NCBI GenBank assembly: GCA_010093705.1
Contig: MU006113.1
Location: forward strand, 53,245-117,244
Reading direction: 5' to 3'
From: Patellaria atrata CBS 101060
Taxonomy: Eukaryota > Ascomycota > Dothideomycetes > Patellariales > Patellariaceae
Length of the DNA stretch: 64,000 bases
This document shows positions 34,000 through 45,019 of this stretch, piece after piece. Position 1 is the first letter of the stretch; each line of letters opens with the position of its first letter. The notes under the pieces are model-generated. The model was not told the origin of the DNA. It did no database searches and was given only the letters and a program-made list of their open reading frames with translations. The translations under genes were made by a program, and so were the position numbers.

Positions 34000-36900
34000 A
34001 TGAGTCTGGACGATTGGGTATATTCGACGAACGATACGGTGGATGCGGAGGTGCGGGCGCATGTGTATAGTCTGGTCACTGCGGTAATTGCTCTTTATTC
34101 CTCAATATCATGCTATGGAGCTAATCAGAGATAGGTCGGTGGGACCAGTGCAGAACTTGACGGTCGTTACGTACTGGGTGATGATGCGCTTGCCTGTTTG
34201 AAAGATTTGAAGAGATGGCTAAGTCTGTATGATACAAGATTGAAGCGCTTGGATGTTGCGCGATGCATAGCAGAAGCAAATCTAGTCAAGGGTGATTTGC
34301 TGGAGATATTGGCGTTATGGCATGAGGCGGACTCAGATACGTCTCTGAGAGCGAAAACTGCGTCTTCTTGTCTAGAACTTCTCGTCCCATTGACATGGCC
34401 GATCGAGATCGAGGATATCGAATTCAAGGTCAACCACCATCGACACATGCCATTCCTCCAACTTGCTCAAGCCGGATATAAAAGGGATATTCTTCAACAT
34501 GAATCGAATATTCTAAGGACCATTGTAAGGGTTGGGCTACCGGCTATGGCAGTTCCTATGCGTGAAAGAAACCCACGGGAGGAGGGTATCATCCGGTTGG
34601 TGCTCTACTTCCTCCGAAACATTGCAGTTATTGCACCCCCTCGCGATACTCCTATGGACACGGACGAGGCCGAGATCTCACGATCCGCTACCATCGATAC
34701 CTTTCACTCGCAGGACATTTTTCAGCTTCTTCTAACTGTGTCATCGAGTATGGGCGATGAGTTTTCGACACAAGATGTTATTATACTTGAGATATTGTTT
34801 CATCTACTCAAGGGAGTGGACGTCGAGAAGCTGTTTATGGAAGAGCAGACATTGGCTCATGAGAATACAAACGAATTCAAAGCCTTGTTACAGAAAGAGA
34901 AGGCCATGTTAGCTGGGTATGCAAGACATGCTCCTACAAGACACAATAGATTCGGCACCATGATCTGGGTTAAGCGGGACGATGACAAGGTGTCGACAGT
35001 CTCTGGACAGGATGTCCTTGGAAAGGCTCAACAGAGTATACTTCACATGGACAAGTCTAAGAAATGGAATAAACCAAGACGAGGAACGAAGAAGACCGAT
35101 GAGAGAGTTCAGAACGAGTTCGACACTCAAACTAGACTTACTTCATCCGCCCGGAAGCATTTGCGAAGGTTTGTGGAGGAGTTCCTCGATTCCGCATTCA
35201 ATCCTCTATTCATGCACGTTCGAAAGGCCATCGAGCGTGAAACCGACCGGGTTCTCAAAATCCACTCAAGACAGTATTTCTATCTTATCTCATGGTTTCT
35301 CCAAGCAGAAGTCGCCAGACGAAAGCGGGAGAAGGCAAAGGCAGCAGCAGCTGGTAAAAAGTCCACACCATCTGCCTCTGAAGACGAAAGTTTTGCATTG
35401 ATCGCAAGTGTAATGGATCAAGAGACCTTCATTCTACTTAATCGATATATGCAACGCAGTGAAGATGAGAAGCAATGGCAAGACCTTAATGCTTGTATGA
35501 AGTGTTTTACACAAATCTTACTCATGGTCCAAGAGATGTCTGATTCACTGGGAGAGGATGATCAGGAAATTGCAGAGAACATCCAGAACCGTATCTTCTA
35601 CGAGGAGACGACGCATGATCGTATCGTCACCATCCTGAGGAACTACAAAGACCAAGGCCTAGGATATCTCGATGCATGTACCGAGCTATCCCATGTCTTC
35701 GTGCGCATGTTGGAACGGTACTCGAAACAGAATGTGGATCTACAAGTTCGATCAAAGAGAAGAGCACGTAGAAAGAGGAAGGCGCGTGCTGAAGTGGAAG
35801 GCGACCTAGATGCGGTACAAGACCAAGTCTCTGATGGCGAAGATATACGCGAAGCGCAGCGAACGGCTACGGAACGGAAATTCGATTTCACTCGATTCGC
35901 TGCCCGTTTTACAACACAAAGCTGTATCAATACCTTTGTGTCGTTCACAAAGTTCTACAATGACCTCAGCTTAGAACAGTTGAAACGTTGTCACCGATTC
36001 TTCTACCGAGTAGCGTTCAAGCTCGAGTCGTCTATGCTCCTATTTCGTGTCGATATCCTACATCTATTTAATAAAATGATCAAAGGGCCGGAGAACTTGG
36101 ATCCTGAACTGCCAATCTTCAAAGAGTGGGAAGAACTCGTAAAACAGATCTTTAAGCGGGCAATAAAGAAAATACAGGAACGGCCCGAATTAGTTGTAGA
36201 GATGTTATTCAGCAAGATTCCCACAACGATGTATTATCTTGAACATGGATATGAGAGAGAGATCGTCAAGAGAGCACCGAGAGCTCCAGCGGAGCTTGAA
36301 GTCAAACCTGGTATGGAGAAGGCTGATCAAATTGGAGTCGCCGTCTCGATTCTAGTTGATCAAACTAAAATGGACGCGATAAAATGGGTAAAGGATGTCC
36401 TACAATCAGCTACAAGCGAGAGGGAGGCATGGGAAGCAGAGAACCAGGCCAGAGCTACTGCAAACCAAGAAACGTCCGGCAGCACCGAGGGTGAGAATTC
36501 AAACGATCAAGGTCTTAAAGCACCTTCAATTGGTAAGTCTATAGTACTCGTCCTCAGAATATTTGCTAACACCACGAACTCAGTTGTCAAGCCGGATAAT
36601 GACCAACGCCGTATTGCTATGTTCAAAGATAATAAACTCCGTCTACTGATGAAACTTGTTGGATTTGAGCGGATGGGTCTAGATGACGACATCGAAGCCA
36701 CTTGGATCATACCTTCTGATCTTTCGAGTGAAACCCTTAACGAAAATCTCAACCTCGTACGGAAGTTTGAGGCTGAGTTGCCTACTTACGAAGATGGAAA
36801 GTCCGCTGAAGACTTCGTCCGCAGCAAAGCCGCGGCAGCACGTAAGCGTGCTGAATATGATGATGACAGTGATGGTATTGTTAGTGACGGCGACGGCGAC

Positions 36901-37602
36901 GGTGAACTGCTTTTCGAGCCAGGTGGTCCAACTAAGCGAAAATCTGACGCTTTAGAGGAACTCAAGAAGAGACGAAGGAAGAGGAATCGCCATGGTGAAG
37001 AACCTGACGACGAAGAAAAGGCTAAGAGGGCAGAGATGCGCAGAGAGCGGGAAAGGGAAAATCTCGAGAAGATCAAGAGTGCCAAGTTCATCCATGATTC
37101 TGACGACGAGAGTGACGAGGAGCGAGACCGGGCATTCTTTGCTAGAGAAGAACTTCTGAGATTGAAAACTGGACGTCTCGCATCTGGCAGACCGGTTAAG
37201 GAAAGTGGCCCTAAGAAGCGGAAAGCAGATGTAGAGGGCAACAAGCGTAAGAAGAGGAGAAAGAGCGTTGACTCTGATGATGAGGAAGGGTCAGACGGGA
37301 ACAGTGACGATGTCGTAAACATCAGCAGCGACTCGAGTTCCTCTGAGGAAGATAATGTGAATGTAGATTCAGAGGAAGAAACAGTGGACACTCCATTATC
37401 ATCACAGCAGCCGGTTGCCACGCCAGCAGTGGATGAGGATGAGCCCCTTAAAGAGCCTCCTACGAAGACTAGAGCAGCTAGTGAAGACACTGAGATGGTT
37501 GATGTGGATGAGGATGATGAGGATGATGATATTCCTATGCGGAAAGATAGGAGAAGAAATGTAAGGGCTGGCTTCGTCGTTAACGAAAGCGACTCTGAAT
37601 GA
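34000..37602 (+). CDS. tof1: Tof1/Swi1 (Timeless-family) replication fork protection protein
   Basis: Exon 1 is 34000-34083 and exon 2 starts at 34135. A further intron is probable at 36533-36583 (GTAAGT, GCTAAC branch, CAG end), which is 51 bp and free of stops, so the frame reads through either way: 1166 residues spliced, 1183 unspliced. The N-terminal Timeless core begins MSLDDWVYSTNDTVDAEVRA and continues ALACLKDLKRWLSLYDTRLK, then SCLELLVPLTWPIE. HEAT-like helices carry FTRFAARFTTQSCINTFVSF. The C-terminal third is strongly charged with many KR clusters (NLS-like) and acidic blocks, ending NVRAGFVVNESDSE. By family knowledge it works with Csm3/Swi3 to stabilise paused forks and activate the S-phase checkpoint in the nucleus. 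Confidence 0.93.
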
Positions 37603-37956
37603 ACAACGACGTGAGGAAGTTGGTAAGGGATGGAAATGGTTTGACTGCATAGCAACGGCGTTCATTTTGTCATACCCCTTTGTTTAGGTTTATATCCACA
37701 TTTTCAAAGCCCACAGTCATTCTCCACAATTTTCAATGTCGCCGTCCTTCACGTTTTCAATGTCACTGACCTTGGCATTATCGATAGAGTACCTTATTCA
37801 TGTGACATCTACAGCAGGCAAGTACCTTACAAAGATACCTTCCGCACATTATAAACAACAACAGTCTTGAAGTTCGCACCTGCTACTCCAAGTCTCCACT
37901 AAGTCTTCCTTCCTCTGTTTCCAATACAGACCCACCTCACCGTTGCATCTCTTAAA
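37603..37956. other. Intergenic between tandem genes
   Basis: This is 354 bp between tof1 and the downstream repeat-protein gene. It contains the tof1 3' UTR and the promoter of the next gene. No feature stands out. Confidence 0.5.
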
Positions 37957-39487
37957 ATGTGCTCTAAACACATCACCATGTTTGAAATCTCAACTGTCAA
38001 AAAAAGTCCCACAATGGCTCCCACCGACTCCAAGCCCTCCAAATGCCCAACTGACCGCAAAATCAAACGATTCAGTTCAATTACAAACTTCAGTGTCCCG
38101 CACAATCTCTTCTCGCGTAGGAAAGAGAAGTCAACCGACAATCCTCCTCCACCTCCACGTCCTCCTACCAGTATCCGCGCTACTATCATGGATACTTCTG
38201 TCCCCTACAATCCTGCGGTACCAGCTTTTATCCTGGCGTCCCGCATTCCTCCTCTGTCGCCAAACACACCGCTTCAGTCGAAGAAGTCGATCGAATTGAT
38301 ACCAACAACGGAGCCGGTGACAGCGACACCAAATTCAGAGATCGGCCCGCTCCCGTCTTTTCCAAGCACAGCAACGAGTAGCACCAAAACGAAGAGGACG
38401 AGTCTTCCACGCAGTCTCACAACATCCTACCTCCCCTCCTCGAGCATCCCGTCACCACGAAGCAGCACGAGCTCTCAGCTCCCGCCCTCGCGCATCCCTT
38501 CTCCCCGAAGCAGTCAAAGCTCTCAGCTCCCACCCTCGCGAATCCCTTCTCCCCGAAGCATTCAAAGCTCACAGCTCCCACCCTCACGCATTCCGACGCC
38601 GGCTCGTCGAAGCCCTTACCAGACCAATGTGCGCGCCAGTGCTTCATACGCGCAACAGCAGCGCCCGCAACAAGTCAAGCTACCCAGGTCCGCGACACAG
38701 CCGAATGTTCATGCTTTTGTGGTCCCGAGGAAGCCAGTGGGTGATGAATGTGGTGGAGGTGTTGCGGCGGGAAGAAGGATGACGAGTGGAATGTCAGTGT
38801 TGAAGAGGTATGGGCCCAACGGTGGCATGTCGACGACTCATAATCGATCAGGGAGCCAGACGATGATTGCTCAGAGGGGATTATTAGCACCTTTGAGTCC
38901 GGGGACGACGACGTTGGCGACGAAGCAGTGTGTGGATGTGAGCAAGGTAAGTGCTTGTACTATTGTGGAGTGATGGCGGAAGGTTTCGAAGTTATTGGGC
39001 CAACGATCTATAGGTTTCCAAACAACGTCCCGTTGCATATTGGATCGGTCGCTTTATGTCTCTATACGATCAGGAGCGCAATGCGAGCATGGAGTTTGGT
39101 GTTACCAATGCTGATATGGTCGAGGATCTGTATAGTGCGCAGACCGAGCTGGAACGGGTTAAGAGGATCTTTACACGGCTTCATCAGTGTACTGAGTCGG
39201 ATGAGGCGAGGAAGAATCTTACTGTGAGTCACTTATTCTATCGTACATATGAAATAGATTGAAGGAGAAAACTAACGTCCCTTTAGGCGTTCCAACAGAC
39301 CTACGCAAAAAAGAACGGAATGCCCGCTATATCACCACCATTTGCGCATCCGTTGCATTGTATGGATGGTGAGGGTAAGTTGAAGAATGAGTTCGACGGT
39401 GCGACAAGGAAGTCCTCTTGGGGAAGATTCCTTAATAAATTGGAGCGAAATTCTAAGATGGATATGTACACTACTGTTAAGACCTGA
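37957..39487 (+). CDS. Ser/Pro-rich protein with 16-residue repeats, unknown
   Basis: Three exons: 37957-38946, 39014-39223 and 39287-39487, giving 466 residues. The first ~330 residues are disordered and rich in Ser, Pro, Thr, Arg. They include three tandem copies of a 16-residue unit (SSQLPPSRIPSPRS plus two residues) after a degenerate copy; the SxIPSPR pattern suits microtubule plus-end (SxIP) or proline-directed kinase recognition, which is inference. The C-terminal ~135 residues look folded: VAYWIGRFMSLYDQERNASM, ADMVEDLYSAQTELERVKRI, then AFQQTYAKKNG and SWGRFLNKLERNSKMDMYT. I do not recognise a named family. The start is the first ATG of the frame; a second ATG lies eight codons in. 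Confidence 0.7.
38430..38600 (+). repeat. 48-bp in-frame tandem repeat
   Basis: Copies of a 48-bp unit start at 38470, 38518 and 38566 (the last partial), with a degenerate copy before. Each encodes SSQLPPSRIPSPRS plus two variable residues. Nucleotide identity between the first two full copies is high, so the expansion looks recent. Confidence 0.8.
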
Positions 39488-40119
39488 TATATTTGTTGCA
39501 TCTGAGCAGTCGCAGATGCTGAATCACACAGTTGGAATGATGATCGGTCACTATTTTATTGAAAACGGGCGGACAACTGGTCTGTTAGTATTAGGTTGTA
39601 CTATAACTTTATAAATAAAACGTCTTCCTTGATATAAACAATTCTCTCTCGTCATCATCACTTATTTGTATACATAAAAGGGGTAACTTAAAAGAGATAA
39701 CATATATTTTATAGCATTGATCAGGAAGATAGCATTAGGGAGGAAAGAAGATAAAGAAAAAAATATATTTGGTTTGATTTGATTTCCCAAGTCTGACCCA
39801 GTACAGGCGAATTGGAGTCATCCTTGGGCCCCAGAGGTCGTGCTCCCCCGGGGCCTAAGAGTTTCTAATGAGAGGTTTAGCTGTTCTAAGGAGATTATGG
39901 TAGACATTAATGAGAGAGAACTTAACGATGACCGGAATCGACCCCACCGCCGCACGCATGATGCAAATCGTGCGTGGCCCCTAATGGGCCACCGAGACTT
40001 TTGGCTGAACCCAAGTTTTTATATACTGAACGCAGCCCACTCGGTTTCGGGAAATTTTATACATCGCTTTTTGCTGCATCCTGTCCATCCCGTCTATCCC
40101 GTCCCTATGTGCGCTCCCG
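39488..40119. other. Convergent 3' intergenic, 0.6 kb
   Basis: AT-rich at 39600-39790, then GC-richer. A near-palindrome GCACGCATGATGCAAATCGTGC lies at about 39953-39974. The frame at 39840-40226 (+) overlaps the antisense of the cyclase 3' end and does not look coding. Confidence 0.45.
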
Positions 40120-41277
40120 CTAGAATATCGCTAAGGCGTTCGGTGGACTCGCGACTCCGCCTGGGACATTACATGGCTCGCTCGTTAGGAAAAAGCTCCA
40201 TCGGCCGAGTTCCTCGCATGTTGTAGACAGCTTCTCGAGATCGAACAGCTCCCCGATGGGGCAGCCGAAACCAGCGAGGAAGACTTCGTGGAGGGAGTAG
40301 TCGTCTTTGGGCGGTGCTGGGATTGGGTGTGAGCATGGTGTCGCAAAGATGCAGTCGAACCCCCCCCCCCCCCCCCCTTCCCCTTCCCCGGGGGAACCCC
40401 TTATGAAGTAATGTCGAGCATAACGAACGCACATAAAGATCAAGCACCAGGAAAAAGGGTAATGTATATGAAAAATAAAGGAAAGCCAACACTCACGCCA
40501 ACTCTCAAACGACGGCATATCGCCGCCGACCGCAGCAAAGTTCTCCCACACCCACTCCATAACCTCCTCAGACCTCTCCACGCCTCCGAACGCAGGCGGA
40601 TCCACAGCCGCCAACTTCTCCACCACCTCCTCCTCCAGCCGCGCAAACTCGGCCATATACCCCGACCGTATAAACAGCACATCGCCCCACCTGACCTCGG
40701 TCCCCTGCCATTCCAACACCCTCTTCAAATCCTCCAACCTCATACCCGACCTCTCGAAACAGCGGTAATCGGACGGCTCCTTCTTCCCCTCCCTCCACCT
40801 CCGATAATCAAGCAGAATCCCCCTTGCCACGATCCCCCGCTGCGCCCAATGCCCGACACCCAAGACCCATTTCTCCCCTTCCCCTCCCTCATGGACCTCC
40901 TCCATTCCAACCCCACCATAAAACCTCCTCTCCCGCTGATACCCGAAATGCCGTAGCCCATCCCACTGACTGCTCCCCTGACTGTTAAACGCCCAAACAT
41001 CATCGTTCACGAAACGCGGTTTCTTCTGCCACATGCGGTGTTCGAACTTCTGGCGGCCGAAGAAGGGGGTCGTTTGCGCGGTCAGGGGCCAATCTAGGTT
41101 TACGCGGCGTCCGGTTTGGATCTCGGAGGCGGCGGCGAGGACGACGGCGTCAGTGAGGCGGTTCAGAGTGCCGAGGGAGTCGGTGGGGCCGTAGAGGGAC
41201 CAGGCGGAATAGGGTGGGTCAGTGGAGCGGAGGGGGAGAGATGTGAAGGGCGGGATGGAATCGGGGCGGGTGGACAT
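40120..41277 (-). CDS. Cyclase-family (kynurenine-formamidase-like) metal hydrolase
   Basis: Two exons are inferred: 41277-40497 and 40316-40120, giving 325 residues. The 180 bp intron (GTGAGT...CCCAG) has no in-frame stop, so the whole frame also reads as 385 codons. Splicing joins SFESW to PPPKDDYSLHEVFLAGFGCP, which is the expected core, whereas the intron translation is low-complexity (Gly run, hydrophobic). Motifs: TPFFGRQKFEHRM, SQWDGLRHFGY (~103-113, the fungal form of the metal-binding His/Asp motif), GILLDYRRW, and a C-terminal TTCEELGRWSFFLTSEPCNV. Family members bind a divalent metal and hydrolyse or cyclise small substrates; the actual substrate is unknown. No signal peptide. Confidence 0.85.
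   Translation of the reverse strand: MSTRPDSIPPFTSLPLRSTDPPYSAWSLYGPTDSLGTLNRLTDAVVLAAASEIQTGRRVNLDWPLTAQTTPFFGRQKFEHRMWQKKPRFVNDDVWAFNSQGSSQWDGLRHFGYQRERRFYGGVGMEEVHEGGEGEKWVLGVGHWAQRGIVARGILLDYRRWREGKKEPSDYRCFERSGMRLEDLKRVLEWQGTEVRWGDVLFIRSGYMAEFARLEEEVVEKLAAVDPPAFGGVERSEEVMEWVWENFAAVGGDMPSFESWRECWLSFIFHIHYPFSWCLIFMCVRYARHYFIRGSPGEGEGGGGGGFDCIFATPCSHPIPAPPKDDYSLHEVFLAGFGCPIGELFDLEKLSTTCEELGRWSFFLTSEPCNVPGGVASPPNALAIF
40360..40377. repeat. C homopolymer, 18 bases, inside the cyclase intron
   Basis: Run of 18 C on the plus strand (18 G in the transcript sense), followed by further C-rich sequence to about 40400. It lies within the predicted intron 40317-40496, just upstream of the acceptor side. 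Sequencing length here may be inexact. Confidence 0.75.
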
Positions 41278-41885
41278 GGGCGAGGTAGGAGTTGATGTTT
41301 TGCTATGGGTGTTATTGGAGGTAAATGCGGGATATTGGTTGATATTTTAGTTGTGAATGAGAGGGAACTGGAGAATTCTTATTACACGGTGGAGTCGATA
41401 CTGAAAATATTTTATACCCCTGACGTAGTTTGTCGTTGTAAAGAGTGGGGAACCGCGGAATTGCTCCTCAGAGATCGTCGGTTTCATGGTATCGATCCTT
41501 TCGAAGGTTAGCTTCGTGTTAGCGAAGGCATAAGTACATAATATTTGGGTACTGTTTGTTATTCTCCCCTATAATTTCGGTTTCGTTAGGATCGAGATGG
41601 TTTCGAGTACATTGTCCTCATACATCAAACTCTGATGGCAAGGCTTTCGACGGAATGACTGCTAGTATCATCTCGGTGCATAGGAAGACAAAGACTCTGT
41701 GAGACTGTGAGACCATATAGAGTGTATCTTATTTTGTTCGTTAATTCATTTGAGATGGCTTATCCTGTTGAATCCATGGGTATAGCTGGTAATTCACATT
41801 CCTTCCCCTAAAACCTCCTCTAACAATGATATGGATTCATTGTTCTACCGGCTTGATATTGATCATCCACTTATGATGGCTCGTC
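41278..41885. other. Intergenic, 0.6 kb
   Basis: It lies upstream of the cyclase gene and downstream of the P450 gene (tandem, minus strand). AT-rich. No feature is seen; the frame at 41305-41511 (+) is not convincing. Confidence 0.45.
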
Positions 41886-43845
41886 TTAAATAAGGGTAAG
41901 AAACAATCCGCCACAACTATACTCCGTTAGCGCCCCTATTTTTGAATCCGATGACGACTTCATACCTTCTACATCATCCTCAGTAGTCTCGAACAGCGAC
42001 ATATCGAACTTTCGAAACAGTGCTGCAAGTCCCAGGTACAGTTCTGCATACGCAATGCTTCACATTGTTAGCTATCGATACCGACCTTATATGTTTTCAC
42101 GATGTAATTGACAATACTCACTTGATACCAATGCACATCCTCGGCCCCTTTGAAAACGAAACGAGATATTTGGTCAGCCTTGCTGCTTCGCTCGGGTCGG
42201 TCCAACGCTCAGGATTAAACTTCTTCGGATTATCCCACACAGAGGGATCAACGTGAATGAGGCCAGCAGACATGCCAATAGGGGTATCTGGTGGGATTGT
42301 CCACTGTTTGTATTGTAGAGGAAGATCAGAGATACGTTGACAACGGCCTACGACGCCAAATCCGAGCCTAGTACACAAGATTAATTAGTTCTGTTCCATA
42401 GGGCAAGTGTGTAAAGTGTATTTACCGAAGAGACTCCTTGATTACCGCAGTCTGTAGAAGAAACGTTAGCTAATACTTAATAAATCTGGTTTTCAAATCG
42501 AGGTTGGCCTACCAAATACGGTAGCTTTTGTAAGGCTGACAATGACGGCATCTCATTAGGGTTTGGAATGGCGTCCTCCAGCTCCTCCTTCAGTTTCGCA
42601 AGAATGTCTGGGTTACTGAGAATCCTAACAATACCTGAAGCCATAGTAGACGCCGTAGTTTCTGTCCCGGCTCCAATGATCGCCTGACCGTCGCCTTGCA
42701 ATCGTTCTACACTCTTTTCCTCAGGAGGAAGATCACTATCCAACAATTCCTCGAAAATTGATGGATGAGAGCCGCTCTTGAAAGTTCCAGCTTCCTTACC
42801 TTCCTTAATGCCTTGAATAATCTCCTTTGATTCTCGCTTTGAGATCACAACGGCACTCATGCCGGAATCCATGCGTTTGGCCAACCATTCGGGGATATTA
42901 TCAAGAAGTTTGAACAGGAACGGCCAGGGCTTGAGCAGCAGTCCAGCCTTACTAATGTTGAGGAACACATCACTCCACTCTGGAAAAAAATTCGGATGAT
43001 TCAGGTAGTCGAAACTATGACCGGTAGCATAATCTATAAAGTCTTAGCACTTCAACGTCTTAACGACATTAAGACAGGAAGAGATACCACTTATGACATC
43101 CGTTGTATAACAACTGCATGCTAACTTAAACCTCACCGGTCCTTTCTCGCCCTCCTCCTTCAACCGTCGGCACAGGGTTTCGACTTTATCCTCAATCAGC
43201 ACAGGTGAAAATTTTCTGAGCATCCCCGGGCTGAAGAAGCGGTCCATTGCGCCACGGCGCATTTTATGCACATCATGGTTCGTTGTCCCAAAGGCGGATT
43301 GATCCGGGTGACCGAAGACTTGTACGAATCGTATCCATTTGTGACGCTTGGGGGCGGCACCAGTTTTAGCATCCGGAGATGGCGCGAACACAGCATTGTA
43401 GAAATCCGGGTCGCTGATATGTATTTCTTCTGGAGAGATGCGTACAATAGGTCCTATATACAGTGTTAGGATCTCTGGAATCTGATACTATTCCAGCCTT
43501 TACATTTAGGCGAAAAATATAGCCAGCATATGGTAGAAATACGATATGATCTTGATGCGAAAACGCGAACCTACCGTATATTCTATGCATCTCCTTGATG
43601 CGCCTAAGATACTGGCCTTCCAGGATGATATCATAATACATTTCATACCAATAGGTGAGACCAGCGATTGCAGGGCCTGGGAATCCTGCTAATGGATGGA
43701 AGTAGAGGCGATAGATACCCTTGGTGAATACATAGCTGAACCATAGGATCAGACATAGCTCATACCAAGTGACAGGTAGCGATCGAAGATTGTCAAGAGA
43801 AGTGAAGTCTGGGAAGAGCTCTAGGATATTGTCGAACGGCGCCAT
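41886..43845 (-). CDS. Cytochrome P450 monooxygenase, Tri4-like group
   Basis: Six exons: 43845-43575, 43453-43088, 43033-42513, 42451-42426, 42367-42122 and 42057-41886, giving 533 residues. One N-terminal membrane anchor ([19 protein letters not shown]) is followed by a Pro-rich hinge ([10 protein letters not shown]). Diagnostic motifs: oxygen-binding I helix GAGTETTA (~331), ExxR at Glu392/Arg395 split at a splice site, PERW region [11 protein letters not shown], and the heme loop [10 protein letters not shown] with the heme-ligand Cys473. The stretch [20 protein letters not shown] and overall layout resemble fungal CYPs related to trichodiene oxygenase (Tri4); this is a family-level likeness, not a product claim. 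An ER-bound enzyme needing P450 reductase. Exon 4 is only 26 bp. The last intron ends in AAG. Confidence 0.93.
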
Positions 43846-43904
43846 GAATGCTGTAGACGGCTCTCGTTCGCCTTCAATCGACCAATGGAGAGATATACTG
43901 ATCG

Positions 43905-44357
43905 ATGGCCGTCACCGAATCAACAACCAAAGCTCGCCAGAAGACGAAGAGAAGAGCTCAAGGTCAGCTTTCCTTCAGCGAGAAACAAAAGCGCGGAAGA
44001 TTTACAATCGCGCAAGATGCGCAGCCGCGTCCCTCCACCTTCATATACGACAACTCACAGCTGGCGGACTTACCCCAGTCTGCATCCGGTGCCGCGACCG
44101 CGCATCTTCACCAACGGCAAACTCCCTTGAGAACACGAGCCCGTGCGGTATCTCAATATCGAAGGAACCGTCCAGGAACCCAGCAGGGAGGCTTGCGGGT
44201 CCCGCCATCCATGCCGGGCCCGCGGTCTAGGAGCCGTACGTGCATTCGCGAAGAGCTAGATATAGTGATTTATCACTCTAATCGCTGCATGAACAACCCT
44301 TATAGACCTAGCTTTACCAGCAACTCCGTAGATTCATTCATAATCCAAGCTCTTTGA
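43905..44357 (+). CDS. Uncertain small ORF, divergent from the P450
   Basis: An ATG at 43905 opens a 150-codon frame only 59 bp from the P450 start. The product is basic and hydrophilic (MAVTESTTKARQKTKRRAQG) with a Gln/Arg/Pro-rich middle and no recognisable domain. Two other overlapping frames are open over the same interval, which weakens the case. It may simply be promoter DNA with chance openness, or the 5' remnant of a regulatory gene. Confidence 0.2.
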   Translation: MAVTESTTKARQKTKRRAQGQLSFSEKQKRGRFTIAQDAQPRPSTFIYDNSQLADLPQSASGAATAHLHQRQTPLRTRARAVSQYRRNRPGTQQGGLRVPPSMPGPRSRSRTCIREELDIVIYHSNRCMNNPYRPSFTSNSVDSFIIQAL

Positions 44358-45019
44358 CACGTCCAACATTCGTTTTCTTGAGCAGTTCATGCAGAGTGAA
44401 AAGAAGCAAAAAGGTCAACTCAAGCCTCAAGAGTCATGTGAATCATACTCGGCGTTTTCCGAGCTCCTTCGACTCGTTCTTGTCTCACAATATTGCCATT
44501 GGAGGCTAGACGCCGTGCCAGGGAGATGGGAGACTATCAAGCGCGAATTGTTAACGTCGCGTAAGCCGTGAGAGGACTTTCGTCGCCGTCGGTTCGGCCA
44601 GTCGTGGGACGGGAAGGGCCAGGGAACCTTGAAGTTGAAGCCGCGTTATCATGAGTTCCACACAACTCTCGTTATTATTACCGAAAAAAAAAAAACCCCC
44701 CTGCCTACTGTGCAGTATATTAACTTTATAATATTTGGATCGTTTATAACAAGACGATAAGAAAGTGAAACTAGATTTGATGTAAAGATTGGCTCATGTA
44801 TTGCATCCTACTGTCCGTAATAGTCTGCATATCACCACCGTACACACCTGACATATTTAAGTATGCTATGTATCCTACTCCAGGGAAATAGAGCCTTGTC
44901 TCTCCTGGTAACTCATGATTTTGGAATAGCACTTGAGCATTAAAGTGATTATCGCCACCCCAATTCCCACTTTCACCCTCTTCGTAAGAAGCTCTCGTTG
45001 GAGCTGTTTTGGTAGTCAA
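44358..45019. other. Intergenic upstream of the P450 and downstream of TMEM16
   Basis: Between 44771 and 45019 the scramblase reading frame continues open after its TGA (82 codons on the minus strand). The rest has an A run near 44685-44695 (TTATTACCG then 11 A) and no gene. Confidence 0.45.

Noticed and set aside
39921-40010. tRNA-like stretch with a GGGTCGATTCC segment on the minus strand
   Set aside because: T-arm and acceptor stems do not pair, and there is no D-arm; only a near-palindrome remains.
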